From assembly GCF_016278385.1 (NCBI RefSeq), contig NZ_JADQBY010000019.1:1-64000 (forward strand): DNA of 64,000 nucleotides. The letters are read 5' to 3'. Under the pieces are notes generated by a model that was given only the letters and a program-made list of their open reading frames with translations, was not told the origin of the DNA and did not search any database. Source of the stretch: Methanolobus sp. (GTDB lineage: Archaea > Halobacteriota > Methanosarcinia > Methanosarcinales > Methanosarcinaceae). The number at the start of each line of letters is the position of its first letter. Within the stretch, counting starts at the first letter, position 1. The position numbers and the translations under genes were made by a program. This document shows, piece after piece, positions 44,441 through 54,513 of the stretch.

Positions 44441-44636
44441 TGGGGTTGCAGAGGGAAGTATTGTTGGAATACTTCAGACTGCAGGGATTTCAAAGGCGAT
44501 AGCAGCTGCTTCTGCTTTGTTAATTCGATTTGGAACCTTGTGGTTTGGTGTTTTTGTTGGAGTATTTACTCTTATACTAAACAGGAAGAAGTTTGAAAAT
44601 AATAGTGATGATTCAGATATATCCGGAATGGAATAG
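44433..44636 (+). pseudogene. C-terminal fragment of a UPF0104/flippase-like membrane protein
   Basis: The last ~65 codons encode GGLGVAEGSIVGIL followed by two hydrophobic helices and a charged tail (NRKKFENNSDDSD). This is the typical end of the lysylphosphatidylglycerol-synthase-TM/UPF0104 (AglD-like) family, whose PGGLG(V)xEG motif precedes the last helices. All earlier helices are missing. The fragment is in frame with the end of the DUF362 remnant, and the junction falls in the shared Gly-Gly-Leu codons (44433-44441), so a deletion between two neighbouring glycan genes is likely. An open reading frame runs from 44406 to 44636 but is probably not functional. Confidence 0.72.
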
Positions 44637-44810
44637 GAATAATAACCTAATAGTAATGTAATAACGTATTCAAAAAACTCTTATCGTCATATCTAAATAT
44701 ATTAATCATCCTGTACTTATACAGACATTTTACTCAATTTTTAAGTACTATTAACTTAATCATATCTCAAAAATTCGAATAATTCCACCTCAATTCTGTA
44801 ACGTGATTAC

Positions 44811-45659
44811 ATGCCATACACAATTATCGAAAAAAAGGAAATAGCATCTTCTGTGCACATGATGAAAATACTCGCGCCTGATGTTGCCAAAGCTGCAAAG
44901 GCAGGACAGTTCATTATAGTACGTATTGATGAAACCAGCGAAAGGGTACCGTTGACAATTGCCGATTTTGATGCAACAGAAGGTACCGTGACCATAATCT
45001 TCCAGGAAATGGGCAAGACTACAAAGCAGCTTGCAAAGATGGCAGCTTCAGATGAGCTACAGGATTTTGTTGGTCCCCTGGGAACTCCTGCTGATGTAAG
45101 GGAACTGGGTACAGTTATTCTTGTAGGTGGCGGAGTAGGTATTGCCCCGGTGTATCCGCAAGCTAAGGCATATAGTGAAGCAGGGAACAAAGTAATATCT
45201 GTGATTGGAGCAAGGAACGAAAGCCTGCTTATCCTTGAGGATGAGATGAGGGCCGCAAGTGATGAACTTCACGTCGCAACAGACGATGGCTCTAAAGGTC
45301 ACCACGGTTTTGTAACAGATGTTGTGAAGAATATCCTTGACAGCGGTGAAAAGATCGCAAGGGTAGTTGTAATAGGCCCTCCGATTCTTATGCGTGTGGC
45401 AGCAGGTATGCTGGAGCCTTATGGTGTGGAAACTCTTGTAAGTCTGAATCCTATCATGATCGATGGTACAGGTATGTGTGGCGGATGCAGGGTCTCTGTG
45501 GGTGGAGAGACAAAGTTTGCCTGTGTGGATGGTCCGGAATTTGATGCTCATAAAGTTGATTTTAACCTTCTCATGAGTCGTCTGGCTCTTTACAGAAACG
45601 AAGAATCAAAGTGTCTTGATAATCACAACCATAAATGTACATGTAAGGGTGATAACTAA
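44811..45659 (+). CDS. Sulfide dehydrogenase/NfnA-like FAD-[2Fe-2S] subunit
   Basis: A 282-residue protein of the ferredoxin-NADP reductase-like family that includes dihydroorotate dehydrogenase electron-transfer subunits, Sud-beta and NfnA. It has an FAD-binding beta-barrel (RVPLTIADF), an NAD(P)-binding GGGVGIAPV motif near residue 103, and a C-terminal [2Fe-2S] cluster region (GTGMCGGCRV, then FACVDGPEFD). It overlaps the next gene's start by one base. Together they would form a heterodimer moving electrons between ferredoxin, NAD(P)H and possibly sulfur compounds. Confidence 0.88.
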   Translation: MPYTIIEKKEIASSVHMMKILAPDVAKAAKAGQFIIVRIDETSERVPLTIADFDATEGTVTIIFQEMGKTTKQLAKMAASDELQDFVGPLGTPADVRELGTVILVGGGVGIAPVYPQAKAYSEAGNKVISVIGARNESLLILEDEMRAASDELHVATDDGSKGHHGFVTDVVKNILDSGEKIARVVVIGPPILMRVAAGMLEPYGVETLVSLNPIMIDGTGMCGGCRVSVGGETKFACVDGPEFDAHKVDFNLLMSRLALYRNEESKCLDNHNHKCTCKGDN

Positions 45660-47029
45660 TGGTTGACAGACAGGCAATGCCACTGCAGGATCCTAAAGAG
45701 AGGGCACACAATTTCAATGAGGTGGCACTTGGTTATAGTGGTGAGCAGGCACTTGCTGAAGCTTCAAGGTGTCTTGAGTGCAAAAGCCCTAAATGTGTAG
45801 AAGGTTGTCCTGTGAATATCGATATACCTGGCTTCATCTCCTGTATAAAGAAAGAGGACTTTGACGGGGCAATCGATACAATAAAACTTACCAACACACT
45901 TCCTGCAGTATGCGGACGTGTCTGTCCTCAGGAAGTTCAGTGTGAACTACACTGTATACTTGCAAAGAAGGGTGAACCTGTTGCTATCGGAAGACTTGAG
46001 CGCTTCTGTGCAGACTATGAAAGGGAGAAGGGTGTAACTCCTCCTGTCCGCACCACATCTTCAGGTAAGAAGGTTGCAGTGATCGGTGCCGGTCCTGCAG
46101 GTCTTACGGCAGCAGCTGATCTTGCAAAAGCAGGTCATGCAGTCACAATGTTCGAATCACTTCACGATACTGGCGGTGTACTTACTTATGGAATTCCTGA
46201 ATTCAGGCTTCCAAAAGCAATCGTCAGGGATGAAGTGGAATACATTAAACAACTTGGTGTTGATGTCAAGGTTGATTACGTCATCGGTAAAATAAAGACC
46301 CTCGATGAGCTCAGAGAGGATTTTGATGCGGTTTTCCTTGGAACAGGCGCTGGATTGCCTAAATTTATGGGCATAGAAGGTGAGAACCTCAATGGTGTTT
46401 ACTCTGCAAACGAGTTCCTGACACGGGTTAATCTGATGAAAGCCTACCTGTTCCCTGACTACGATACTCCTATCAAGAGAGGGAAGCATGTCATTGTAGT
46501 TGGCGGCGGCAACGTTGCAATGGATGCCGCACGCAGTGCACTCCGTCTTGGTGCAGATGAGGTAAGCATAGTCTATCGTCGTAGTGAGGATGAACTCCCT
46601 GCAAGGAAAGAAGAAGTTGAGAATGCAAAGGAAGAAGGTATTGTTTTCAGGCTCCTTACTAACCCGACCCGAATACTTGAAGGTGAGAACATGACAGTAA
46701 ATGGCGTTGAATGCATAAGGATGGAACTTGGAGAACCCGATGAGTCAGGACGCAGAAGCCCTGTTCCAATAGAAGGCTCTGAGCATGTAGTAGATGCTGA
46801 TGTCGTTGTCATTGCCATAGGCACATCACCCAATCCTATGATATTTTCCGGATCAGAGGGTCTGGAAACAAATTCCAGGGGCACTATAATTGTCGACGAT
46901 TCCGGAAAGACTTCCCTTGCAAATGTCTATGCCGGTGGGGATGCTGTGACCGGTGCTGCAACTGTTATCAGTGCAATGGGCGCAGGTAAGATTGCTGCAC
47001 AGGCCATTAATGAATATCTTAGCAACTAA
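45659..47029 (+). CDS. Glutamate-synthase-small-subunit-like flavoprotein (NfnB/SudA type)
   Basis: A 456-residue flavoprotein of the GltD/NfnB/Sud-alpha family. The N-terminal domain holds two [4Fe-4S] ligand sets (CLECKSPKCVEGCPVNIDIPG and VCGRVCPQEVQCE). Two dinucleotide folds follow: FAD (VIGAGPAGL near residue 141) and NAD(P) (VVGGGNVAMDAAR). The final YAGGDAVTGAATVISAMGAG is diagnostic. With the preceding subunit it fits an electron-bifurcating or NADPH:ferredoxin oxidoreductase; a stand-alone glutamate synthase is the other annotation used for this family. Confidence 0.9.
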   Translation: MVDRQAMPLQDPKERAHNFNEVALGYSGEQALAEASRCLECKSPKCVEGCPVNIDIPGFISCIKKEDFDGAIDTIKLTNTLPAVCGRVCPQEVQCELHCILAKKGEPVAIGRLERFCADYEREKGVTPPVRTTSSGKKVAVIGAGPAGLTAAADLAKAGHAVTMFESLHDTGGVLTYGIPEFRLPKAIVRDEVEYIKQLGVDVKVDYVIGKIKTLDELREDFDAVFLGTGAGLPKFMGIEGENLNGVYSANEFLTRVNLMKAYLFPDYDTPIKRGKHVIVVGGGNVAMDAARSALRLGADEVSIVYRRSEDELPARKEEVENAKEEGIVFRLLTNPTRILEGENMTVNGVECIRMELGEPDESGRRSPVPIEGSEHVVDADVVVIAIGTSPNPMIFSGSEGLETNSRGTIIVDDSGKTSLANVYAGGDAVTGAATVISAMGAGKIAAQAINEYLSN

Positions 47030-47097
47030 TTTTGTTATCTGGCATCGTCCGGATCTCCTATTTTTTTCGGACATCTTTTTAAGCTGGTGCATGCTAA

Positions 47098-49134
47098 ATG
47101 GTACCAATGAAAAAAGGCAGGTATTTTTCCACTAAATCCGGTAACTCACATGTAGTAAGTGTGAACGCTTCTTCTGCCAGACATAAAAGTTCTAAAAACA
47201 ATATGTCGAGGAAAGTCCCGCCTCATAACAAACCTGTTCAGAGGTATGCGAGTAACGAAAAGGACTATATTTTCTGGTGCACTAAATGTAATGTTCCTCT
47301 TATGGAAAAAGGCTGTAATACCTGTGAGGAAGAAGGAAGGAAGCTCGATCTTTCACAACCTGCAGATGTGAGGTTTTGTTCCCCTTATGAAAGGGGTGTT
47401 CTTCATGAGCTCTTGATATCACTTTTTGAAAGTGATCCATTTGGAGAACGTGTCATTCTGCTGAATAAGATTCCTGGGGACGATAAGGTTGACGAGGTCA
47501 TAGTTGACAGTCTGGTTGTTGGAATACTTCGTTTTGATATGCAAAAAATGGACTATATTTTAGAGCCATCTGTTTCCGGTGCTCAGATTCTTCTGGAACA
47601 TACTAACCTGAAAACCGTAGTCTTGAAAAAGACTTCCAAACACCTTAACGGTAAAAAAGTCAATTATGATATTGTTGAATCAATTTCTTCTGATGTTCGG
47701 GAAAGTGATATTGTTCTTGTAAAGTCTGGCAACCTTGTGGGTTTTGGGATTGCATATTGTGATTCAATGAATGCGTCTTCTGTAAATGGTCCAATGCTAA
47801 GGGTCAGGAAAATAGATTCCAGGCAGATCTCATTGAATCCGAAGGTTTCCACCATGGATGATGTGATAGCTGCCAATGTATCTCATATACGTACTATTGG
47901 TAAGAATGCAATCAACACGATAAAAGGTATTGCTAACCAGAAAGACTACAAAAATCTCCCGGTGAATGTGTCTTTCAGTGGTGGTAAGGATAGTCTTGTA
48001 GTACTTGATCTGACTCTGAGTGCGCTTAAGAACAGGAAAGTTCAGGCATTTTTCCTCAATACTGGTATTGAATTCCCTGAAACCGTGGAATTTGCTCATA
48101 AGTATTGCAAAGAAAATAACGTTGAATTAATTGAAAAAAAGGCAGTGTCCGATTTCTGGGACAATGTAGATGCATTTGGTCCTCCTGCGAAGGATTTTCG
48201 CTGGTGCTGCAAGATATGTAAGCTTGCTCCGGCAAATGCTGCCATAGAAGAGTGTCTTGCAGAGGCTCCCACATGTATAACCGTGGACGGAAAAAGAAGA
48301 TACGAGTCATTTTCAAGGGCAAATATCTCGACAAGTGAAAAAAATCCGTTTGTTCCGGGTCAGCTTAATATTTTCCCTGTCAAGGACTGGAAAGCGATAG
48401 AGATCTGGTTGTATATCTATTGGAGAAAACTTGAATATAACCCGCTTTATGATCTTGGTTTTGAGAGAGTTGGATGTTATTTGTGTCCTGCTGCTCTTTC
48501 AGCGGAATACCAGCGTTTGAAGGTTCTGCATCCTGAGCTGCATAGCAAGTGGGAATCGTTCCTTATGCAATGGGCAAAAAAGAATGGTCTGTCAGATGAG
48601 TTTATAGAGCATGGTTTGTGGAGGTGGAAAGAACTCCCTCCTAAGATGCTAAAACTCTGCGATGATCTTGGAATATCTTCATCTGCAATCGCCAGTGATT
48701 CATCATTCACTGTAAACATAACTTCTGGGATATCTCCATGCAAGGCAGGGGGCTATAGTATTGAAGCTTCCATACAGGGTTTTTCAATGAAAAGAACCAT
48801 GGATTTCATGAATATCATTGGAGAGATGGTTTTCTCAGAAGAGCTTGGTCTTCTCATAGTCAGGACAGATTCATCCTCTATTAAAATATTTTCGACCGGT
48901 AGCATTGTTGTCAATTCTGAAAACCGGGAAACAGCTGATTCTGTTTTCGGGGAAGTTTCACGTCAGTTATTAAAGGCTCATAAATGCACGGGCTGTGGCA
49001 TATGCCTCAAAGTATGTCCTGTAAATGCTATTGTGCTTGAAGATGGTCATGTCCGCATAAATGAAAGCTGTATCAGGTGTGGAAAATGCACTGATTCATG
49101 TGTGGTGCTAAAATATGCGAAGAAATTCTCTTGA
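47098..49134 (+). CDS. PAPS-reductase-like PP-loop protein with ferredoxin domain
   Basis: A 678-residue archaeal protein with several modules. A basic N-terminus and a zinc ribbon near residues 61-78 (CTKC...CNTC) come first. A PUA-like region follows (residues ~150-255), then a PP-loop ATPase with SFSGGKDS at residues 292-299 and C(C)xxCK cysteines (RWCCKICKLAP, GCYLCP). At the C-terminus are two [4Fe-4S] ferredoxin motifs (CTGCGICLKVCP and CIRCGKCTDSC). This family is labelled phosphoadenosine phosphosulfate reductase, but the PUA and ferredoxin modules suggest RNA thiolation or sulfur assimilation. The precise reaction is not settled. Confidence 0.85.
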   Translation: MVPMKKGRYFSTKSGNSHVVSVNASSARHKSSKNNMSRKVPPHNKPVQRYASNEKDYIFWCTKCNVPLMEKGCNTCEEEGRKLDLSQPADVRFCSPYERGVLHELLISLFESDPFGERVILLNKIPGDDKVDEVIVDSLVVGILRFDMQKMDYILEPSVSGAQILLEHTNLKTVVLKKTSKHLNGKKVNYDIVESISSDVRESDIVLVKSGNLVGFGIAYCDSMNASSVNGPMLRVRKIDSRQISLNPKVSTMDDVIAANVSHIRTIGKNAINTIKGIANQKDYKNLPVNVSFSGGKDSLVVLDLTLSALKNRKVQAFFLNTGIEFPETVEFAHKYCKENNVELIEKKAVSDFWDNVDAFGPPAKDFRWCCKICKLAPANAAIEECLAEAPTCITVDGKRRYESFSRANISTSEKNPFVPGQLNIFPVKDWKAIEIWLYIYWRKLEYNPLYDLGFERVGCYLCPAALSAEYQRLKVLHPELHSKWESFLMQWAKKNGLSDEFIEHGLWRWKELPPKMLKLCDDLGISSSAIASDSSFTVNITSGISPCKAGGYSIEASIQGFSMKRTMDFMNIIGEMVFSEELGLLIVRTDSSSIKIFSTGSIVVNSENRETADSVFGEVSRQLLKAHKCTGCGICLKVCPVNAIVLEDGHVRINESCIRCGKCTDSCVVLKYAKKFS

Positions 49135-49215
49135 AGCCAATATTTTATCTTTTATGGTGAATTATTAATAGGTTAATATATTATATCTAGGAAAAAGAAT
49201 ATCAGAAGGGTAAAA

Positions 49216-50301
49216 ATGGTTACAACCGGAAGAGATGGAATTTCACGTATAATTAATGCAAAATGGGCGATAGCCTCCTTGGCTGGTATTTTTCTTCTAT
49301 TCTTATTATTCGTCTACATACTTTTCCCGCTTGCAGACGGTCTGGTTCTTGGCCTTGTTTTTGCCTACATTGCCCGCCCGATTTTCATGAAGCTTAAAAG
49401 GTTCAGGAAATTAGGGGCCCTTGTAGCAACAATGTGTATAGTTGTTCCTGTTGTTTTCATAATAGGTTCTGGAATGATTGAAATACTTCGCCAGATCATC
49501 TGGGTCATTGAGAATCAGGCAGATGTCATCAATTCAGCTCTTGACCTTTTAAGGTCTATAGACGTACCTGCGAAATATAGTGATGATGTACAGCAGATGA
49601 TATGGAATATTTCTACATCCTTCTTCCCTCTTCTAAGCAAGATAGGGATAGTATCATATGCCCGCAATCTTATGATGTTTGGCATAAACCTGCTTTTAGC
49701 AATTTTCCTGTGTTACTTTTTACTTGCAGACGGAGATGGTTTTTATCGAGCAACATTGAGGTTAGTTCCTGAGAAACACAAGTCCGTTTTTACGCGGTTC
49801 TTATTGCATCTTGATGTGATATTGCAAGGTGTTTTTGTAGGGAATGCCTCTGCTGCATTGATAGTCAGTGTTCTTTCTCTGATAGTTTTCTATGCATTTG
49901 GTTTCAGCCATGTTCTTGCGCTAGCAGCCCTAATATTTGTGGCATCTGTTATCCCCATGTTTGCCGGATACATGGTTCTTCTTATTATGTCTTTATACCG
50001 TTATCTGGACCAGGGACTTGAAAGTGCAGCTGTGTTCTTTGTAGTTGCCTCTATAGTCATCTATGCTCCTCCAGAACTTGTCCTTCGTCCTTATCTTGCA
50101 AGTATCAAATCTCAGATACATCCTTTCCTTATTCTCCTCGCATTTCTGGGTGGTGCATTTGTAGGTGGTCTTGCAGGTTTCTTCCTGGCTCCTATCGTAT
50201 TGGGTGCTATAATTGCAGCATACAGGGTCCACACGGATGATGACAGGCTAATTTGTTCACATACGGATGCTTCTTTCTGTGACAAGGAGGTTGCAGAATG
50301 A
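49216..50301 (+). CDS. AI-2E family transporter
   Basis: A 361-residue polytopic membrane protein with about seven to eight helices. It has the family's early pair of helices (residues ~17-50), a cytoplasmic/amphipathic central region, and late helices containing VIPMFAGYMVLL and the GGLAGFFLAPIVLG end motif. Members export autoinducer-2 or act as ion antiporters; the substrate in archaea is generally unknown. It stands alone, with an AGAAGGGT ribosome-binding site before its ATG. Confidence 0.88.
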   Translation: MVTTGRDGISRIINAKWAIASLAGIFLLFLLFVYILFPLADGLVLGLVFAYIARPIFMKLKRFRKLGALVATMCIVVPVVFIIGSGMIEILRQIIWVIENQADVINSALDLLRSIDVPAKYSDDVQQMIWNISTSFFPLLSKIGIVSYARNLMMFGINLLLAIFLCYFLLADGDGFYRATLRLVPEKHKSVFTRFLLHLDVILQGVFVGNASAALIVSVLSLIVFYAFGFSHVLALAALIFVASVIPMFAGYMVLLIMSLYRYLDQGLESAAVFFVVASIVIYAPPELVLRPYLASIKSQIHPFLILLAFLGGAFVGGLAGFFLAPIVLGAIIAAYRVHTDDDRLICSHTDASFCDKEVAE

Positions 50302-50405
50302 AAATACTTTATTTCTATTCCTGAACTCTGTTTTGCTTTGGTTAATTGAAAAAACTTAATTAAGGATTGGTCTAATTAGGTAGCAGATATCTTTAAGGTG
50401 AATTT

Positions 50406-52316
50406 ATGCAATTATTACTGATCCATTCTGATTATATTGAATATGAAGTGAAAAAAAGCACACCTGTTGCTGAAAAAATAGAAGACTCCTTCAAACAGGG
50501 AAGGCTTGAAGAAGCTCTTACTGCATTTATTGCAGTGGAAAAAATTGATGAGTCTAATGTTGAAGGTGCTATTTCCAAAGCGGTGGAAGAGATAAAAAGT
50601 GTAGCTTCACAGGTCAAGGCCGAAAATATAATGGTCTATCCGTATGCCCATTTAAGTTCAGATCTGTCTTCTCCAAAAGCCGGTGTTACTGTCCTGAAGG
50701 GAATTGAGGAAGCACTGTCCGGTGAATTTAATGTTAAAAGAGCACCATTTGGCTGGTACAAGGCTTTTAAGATCAGCTGTAAAGGGCACCCTCTTTCCGA
50801 ACTCTCACGTTCCATAGTGCCTGATGAGTCCGTCTCCGGTTCAGAGCCGCCTGCATGTATTGCACCCATGAAGGAAGAAGTGGTTTCTGAAGCTCTCAAG
50901 GCTGAAAGCACTGCCAAGTCCTACTGGCATGTTCTGACTCCTGATGGTACTTTGCATGATGCAGCCAGTTTTGATTTCACAGGTCACGAAAATCTTGGAA
51001 AATTCGTGGATTACGAGATCTCTAAAAAGAGAGCTGTTGAAAAGGCACCCCCACATGTTGAGCTCATGCGCAGACTGGAAATAGCTGACTATGAACCGGG
51101 GTCTGATTCCGGTAACATGCGTTATTATCCAAAAGGTCGTCTTATGAAATCACTCCTTGAGAATTACGTACTTGAGGAATCCTCAAAGGTCGGGGCAATG
51201 GAGGTAGAGACTCCTATTATGTATGACATGAACCACCCAACCCTTAAGAAATACCTTGATAGATTCCCTGCCCGTCAGTATTCTATTGAATCTGACAAGA
51301 GGCAGCTTTTCCTGAGGTTTGCGGCATGTTTCGGCCAGTTCCTTATGAACCACGATATGACAATTTCTTATAAGAACCTGCCACTCAAGATGGTTGAAAT
51401 GACCAGGTACAGCTTCAGGAAAGAGCAGCGTGGAGAGCTTGTTGGTCTGAGGCGTCTTAGGGCTTTCACAATGCCTGATATGCACAGTCTGTGTGCTGAC
51501 ATGGAGCAGGCAATATCACAGTTTGAAGATCAGTATAACATGTGTATTTCTGTTCTGGATAAGATAGGCATTAAATTGGATGATTTTGAAGTTGCCATCA
51601 GGTTTACCAGGGATTTCTATAATGAGAACAAGGATTTCATCACAAACCTTGCAAAGACTGTGGACAAGCCGGTACTTATTGAAATGTGGGATACTCGCTT
51701 CTTCTACTTTGTACTTAAGTTCGAGTTCAACTTCGTTGATGCTCTTGCAAAGGCAAGTGCTCTTTCAACTGTGCAGATAGATGTAGAGAATGCTGAACGG
51801 TACGACATTAACTACATTGATTCCAATGGAAATGCAAACAAGCCAGTGATTCTTCACTGCTCACCAAGTGGAGCAATTGAACGCTGTATCTACGGTCTCC
51901 TTGAGAAAGAGGCAATGAAGGCTGAAGAAGGTGGAGTTCCAATATTGCCGCTATGGCTCTCTCCTACTCAGGTAAGGGTTATACCAATAGCTGACAAGCA
52001 CCTGGAATATGCCATAAAAGTATCTGAACAACTTAACTGTCGTGTTGATATTGATGACAGAGAAGATACTGTAGGTAAAAAGATACGTGAAGCTGGTCGT
52101 GAATGGGTTCCATATGTTGTGGTTGTCGGTGACAGTGAAGTTGAAAGTGGTACTGTCAATGTAACCATCCGTGCAGAGTCAGAACCTAAGAAACCATTAA
52201 AGGTGGAGATGACTCCTGAAGAACTTAATTCGAAGATATCTTCCGAAATTGAAGGAATGCCTTACAAAGGTCTCAGTCTTGCAAAAATGCTAAGTGTGAG
52301 GCCAAAATTCTTATAA
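50406..52316 (+). CDS. thrS: Threonyl-tRNA synthetase, archaeal type
   Basis: A 636-residue synthetase. The N-terminal ~140 residues are the archaeal D-aminoacyl-deacylase-like editing domain ([15 protein letters not shown] start), replacing the bacterial N1/N2 domains. The class II catalytic domain has motif 2 in [27 protein letters not shown] and motif 3 in the [17 protein letters not shown] region. A C-terminal anticodon-binding domain begins near residue 515 ([14 protein letters not shown]). An AAGGTG site precedes the ATG. It is probably co-transcribed with the acylphosphatase gene, 23 bases downstream. Confidence 0.97.
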   Translation: MQLLLIHSDYIEYEVKKSTPVAEKIEDSFKQGRLEEALTAFIAVEKIDESNVEGAISKAVEEIKSVASQVKAENIMVYPYAHLSSDLSSPKAGVTVLKGIEEALSGEFNVKRAPFGWYKAFKISCKGHPLSELSRSIVPDESVSGSEPPACIAPMKEEVVSEALKAESTAKSYWHVLTPDGTLHDAASFDFTGHENLGKFVDYEISKKRAVEKAPPHVELMRRLEIADYEPGSDSGNMRYYPKGRLMKSLLENYVLEESSKVGAMEVETPIMYDMNHPTLKKYLDRFPARQYSIESDKRQLFLRFAACFGQFLMNHDMTISYKNLPLKMVEMTRYSFRKEQRGELVGLRRLRAFTMPDMHSLCADMEQAISQFEDQYNMCISVLDKIGIKLDDFEVAIRFTRDFYNENKDFITNLAKTVDKPVLIEMWDTRFFYFVLKFEFNFVDALAKASALSTVQIDVENAERYDINYIDSNGNANKPVILHCSPSGAIERCIYGLLEKEAMKAEEGGVPILPLWLSPTQVRVIPIADKHLEYAIKVSEQLNCRVDIDDREDTVGKKIREAGREWVPYVVVVGDSEVESGTVNVTIRAESEPKKPLKVEMTPEELNSKISSEIEGMPYKGLSLAKMLSVRPKFL

Positions 52317-52339
52317 GCCTGCCAGACAAATTAACCTAT

Positions 52340-52642
52340 ATGCAGAACGAGATGTCCAATGCAGAGGAGCTTTCCTCTGCAACTATTCTTGTAAGGGGAA
52401 GCGTTCAGGGTGTCTATTTCCGCAAATTCACAGTGGAAAATGCCCGTAACCTGGGTCTGACCGGATTTGCGCAGAACCTGCCTGGTGGGATGGTTAAAGT
52501 TTTCGCTGAAGGGAGAAGGGCTTCTGTTCAGCAACTCATTGATTATTTGCATATAGGTCCGACTATGGCAAACGTTCAGGAAGTGAATATTGAGTGGTCC
52601 GATCCAACGGGTAATTTTTCGGATTTCACTATCAAGCGTTGA
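52340..52642 (+). CDS. acyP: Acylphosphatase
   Basis: A 100-residue protein that hydrolyses acyl phosphates. It carries the VRGSVQGVYFRKF phosphate-binding loop with its catalytic Arg near residue 29 and the GFAQNLPGGMVKVFAEG motif containing the catalytic Asn. The length and motif spacing fit the family, with a short N-terminal extension. Confidence 0.93.
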   Translation: MQNEMSNAEELSSATILVRGSVQGVYFRKFTVENARNLGLTGFAQNLPGGMVKVFAEGRRASVQQLIDYLHIGPTMANVQEVNIEWSDPTGNFSDFTIKR

Positions 52643-52930
52643 TTTAATTGAATTTTTTTAATCTTATTTTCACTGCTTCCTATTTTTAATATCTTATGTA
52701 TTCTTGTTTTTATGTCGTTGAAGAGAAGAAGTCCTTTATCCAGATTCACATGTGCTGCATCGAACTGAGTGAGATGTGTCTTTGACCAAATCACGGATAT
52801 TCAGGTTTCATGGTTTTCTTGTTCTTCTAAGTATTCTGGCTCACTGTAGTGGAATAATTATACTGTAGCCGTTATGTTTGTTTTGCCTCTTCCGATTAAC
52901 TTTAATAGTTCTATTACTGATTTCTAATTG

Positions 52931-54106
52931 ATGGAAAACGTAATTATTGTAAGATATGGTGAACTTGCTTTGAAGAGCACAGGTGTTCGTAACTTGTATG
53001 AAAGAACCCTGGTGAAAAATATCTCCTCCATGCTGGAACACCGTGGTGTGCCTTATTCCCGTATAAACCGTGAATGGGGGAGAATATTTATTGAAACTGA
53101 TGATTTCAGGGCTGCAAAAGCAGCGGCAGACGTTTTTGGGGTTGTATCTACTTCTTTTGCACAGGTGACTGATGCTACCATCGAGGCAGCAGGATCATTG
53201 TGCGCAAAGCTTGCTGATGGGTTTATTACTGAAGGTCAGTCATTTGCTATCAGGGCCAGACGTACTGGTAACCATAGTTTTTCTTCACGTGATATTGGTA
53301 TGAAGTGTGGTGATTCAGTCTGGACAATGCTTGAATCTAAAGGTATTACACCTTCTGTGGACCTGACAAATCCGGACAGGGAAATATTTGTAGAAATGCG
53401 TCAGAGCAAATCATATGTTTTCACAGAAGCGGTAGAAGGTGTAGGTGGACTTCCCCTGGGAACTCAGGGCAAGATGATCTCCCTTGTGTCAGGTGGGATT
53501 GATTCCCCAGTTGCCACATGGCTTATGATGAAGAGGGGAGTTGAGGTGATATCTGTTTATTGTAATAATTTCCCTTACAATGATGATCGTGCCCCTAAAC
53601 GTACAATGGATTCTATTAAAGCCCTTCAGGAATGGTGCCCGGGTCGTCCTTTAAAGATATATGAAGTTTCGCACGGGGAGAGTCTTGGTGCCTTTATAGA
53701 TAAATGTTCCAGAAACAAGACATGTCTTTTGTGTAAAAGAACTATGTACCGGGTAGCTGCTGAGGTTATGAAAAAAGAAGGTGCTTCAGGTATAATTACC
53801 GGTTCATCTCTTGGTCAGGTGGCTTCCCAGACTACTGCTAACATGTATGCTGAATTGTATGGGCTTTGTGTCCCACTGTACCATCCGGTTATAGGTTTTG
53901 ATAAGAATGAGATTATCAATATTGCAAGAAAGATAGGTACTTATGATATTTCCATCCGTGAGACCGGTGGATGTGGTGCTGTACCAGTACATCCTGAAGT
54001 TAAAGCTGCTTTTGATTCCATGCTTGCAGAAGAATCAAAGATTGACATTGATGTTCTTGTTAGGAAATCTGTTGAAAGTGCCAGGATAATGTATCCTGAC
54101 TTTTAA
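52931..54106 (+). CDS. thiI: tRNA 4-thiouridine synthetase ThiI
   Basis: A 391-residue enzyme that adenylates and thiolates U8 of tRNA and may supply sulfur for thiamine. It has an N-terminal ferredoxin-like plus THUMP domain (residues ~60-165) and a PP-loop with LVSGGIDSPVA at residues ~184-194. Cysteines of the CLLCKRTMYR motif and the later GGCGAVPVHPE motif provide candidate catalytic thiols. No rhodanese domain is attached. The ATG at 52931 directly follows an in-frame TTG at 52928; the ATG is preferred. Confidence 0.93.
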   Translation: MENVIIVRYGELALKSTGVRNLYERTLVKNISSMLEHRGVPYSRINREWGRIFIETDDFRAAKAAADVFGVVSTSFAQVTDATIEAAGSLCAKLADGFITEGQSFAIRARRTGNHSFSSRDIGMKCGDSVWTMLESKGITPSVDLTNPDREIFVEMRQSKSYVFTEAVEGVGGLPLGTQGKMISLVSGGIDSPVATWLMMKRGVEVISVYCNNFPYNDDRAPKRTMDSIKALQEWCPGRPLKIYEVSHGESLGAFIDKCSRNKTCLLCKRTMYRVAAEVMKKEGASGIITGSSLGQVASQTTANMYAELYGLCVPLYHPVIGFDKNEIINIARKIGTYDISIRETGGCGAVPVHPEVKAAFDSMLAEESKIDIDVLVRKSVESARIMYPDF

Positions 54107-54513
54107 CTTTCATTTTTAATTATTTATTGTGCATGGGTTTGCACATTTATAAATGTCAAAAATTATATATCACTCTATTTTTTCTTCAATACCATTAGTA
54201 TTGATATCGATTTCATTATGATGGCCTGATGTGGTTGTCTTTAGACTGTTGTGCAAAAGCTTTATATGTGTTTATCAACAATGCACAATTAGCCGCACAA
54301 ACTCACAGCAAATGAATTTTTAGCACAAATTTCATCCTTTATCTCTCGTCCATTCCCTCAATTATTCCCGTGCGCCTAAACTCTTTTAATTATTTCTATA
54401 ATTGTGTTTATATCCTTACTACTTTTTGTTGTTGATGGTAACTCTTATATAAATCTCGAGCATATAATATTCTTGGATTTATAATAATCATTTTGGATCA
54501 ATAGTTGGTTTTT
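54107..54513. other. AT-rich gap with dyads and a promoter
   Basis: About 400 bases with no convincing gene. A TGTGCA/TGCACA dyad with a six-base spacer lies near 54130-54147. A related TTGTGCA...TGCACAA pair lies near 54251-54289. A TATA box (cttatataaat) near 54446-54456 fits a promoter for the ArlCE paralogue at 54514. Confidence 0.45.
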
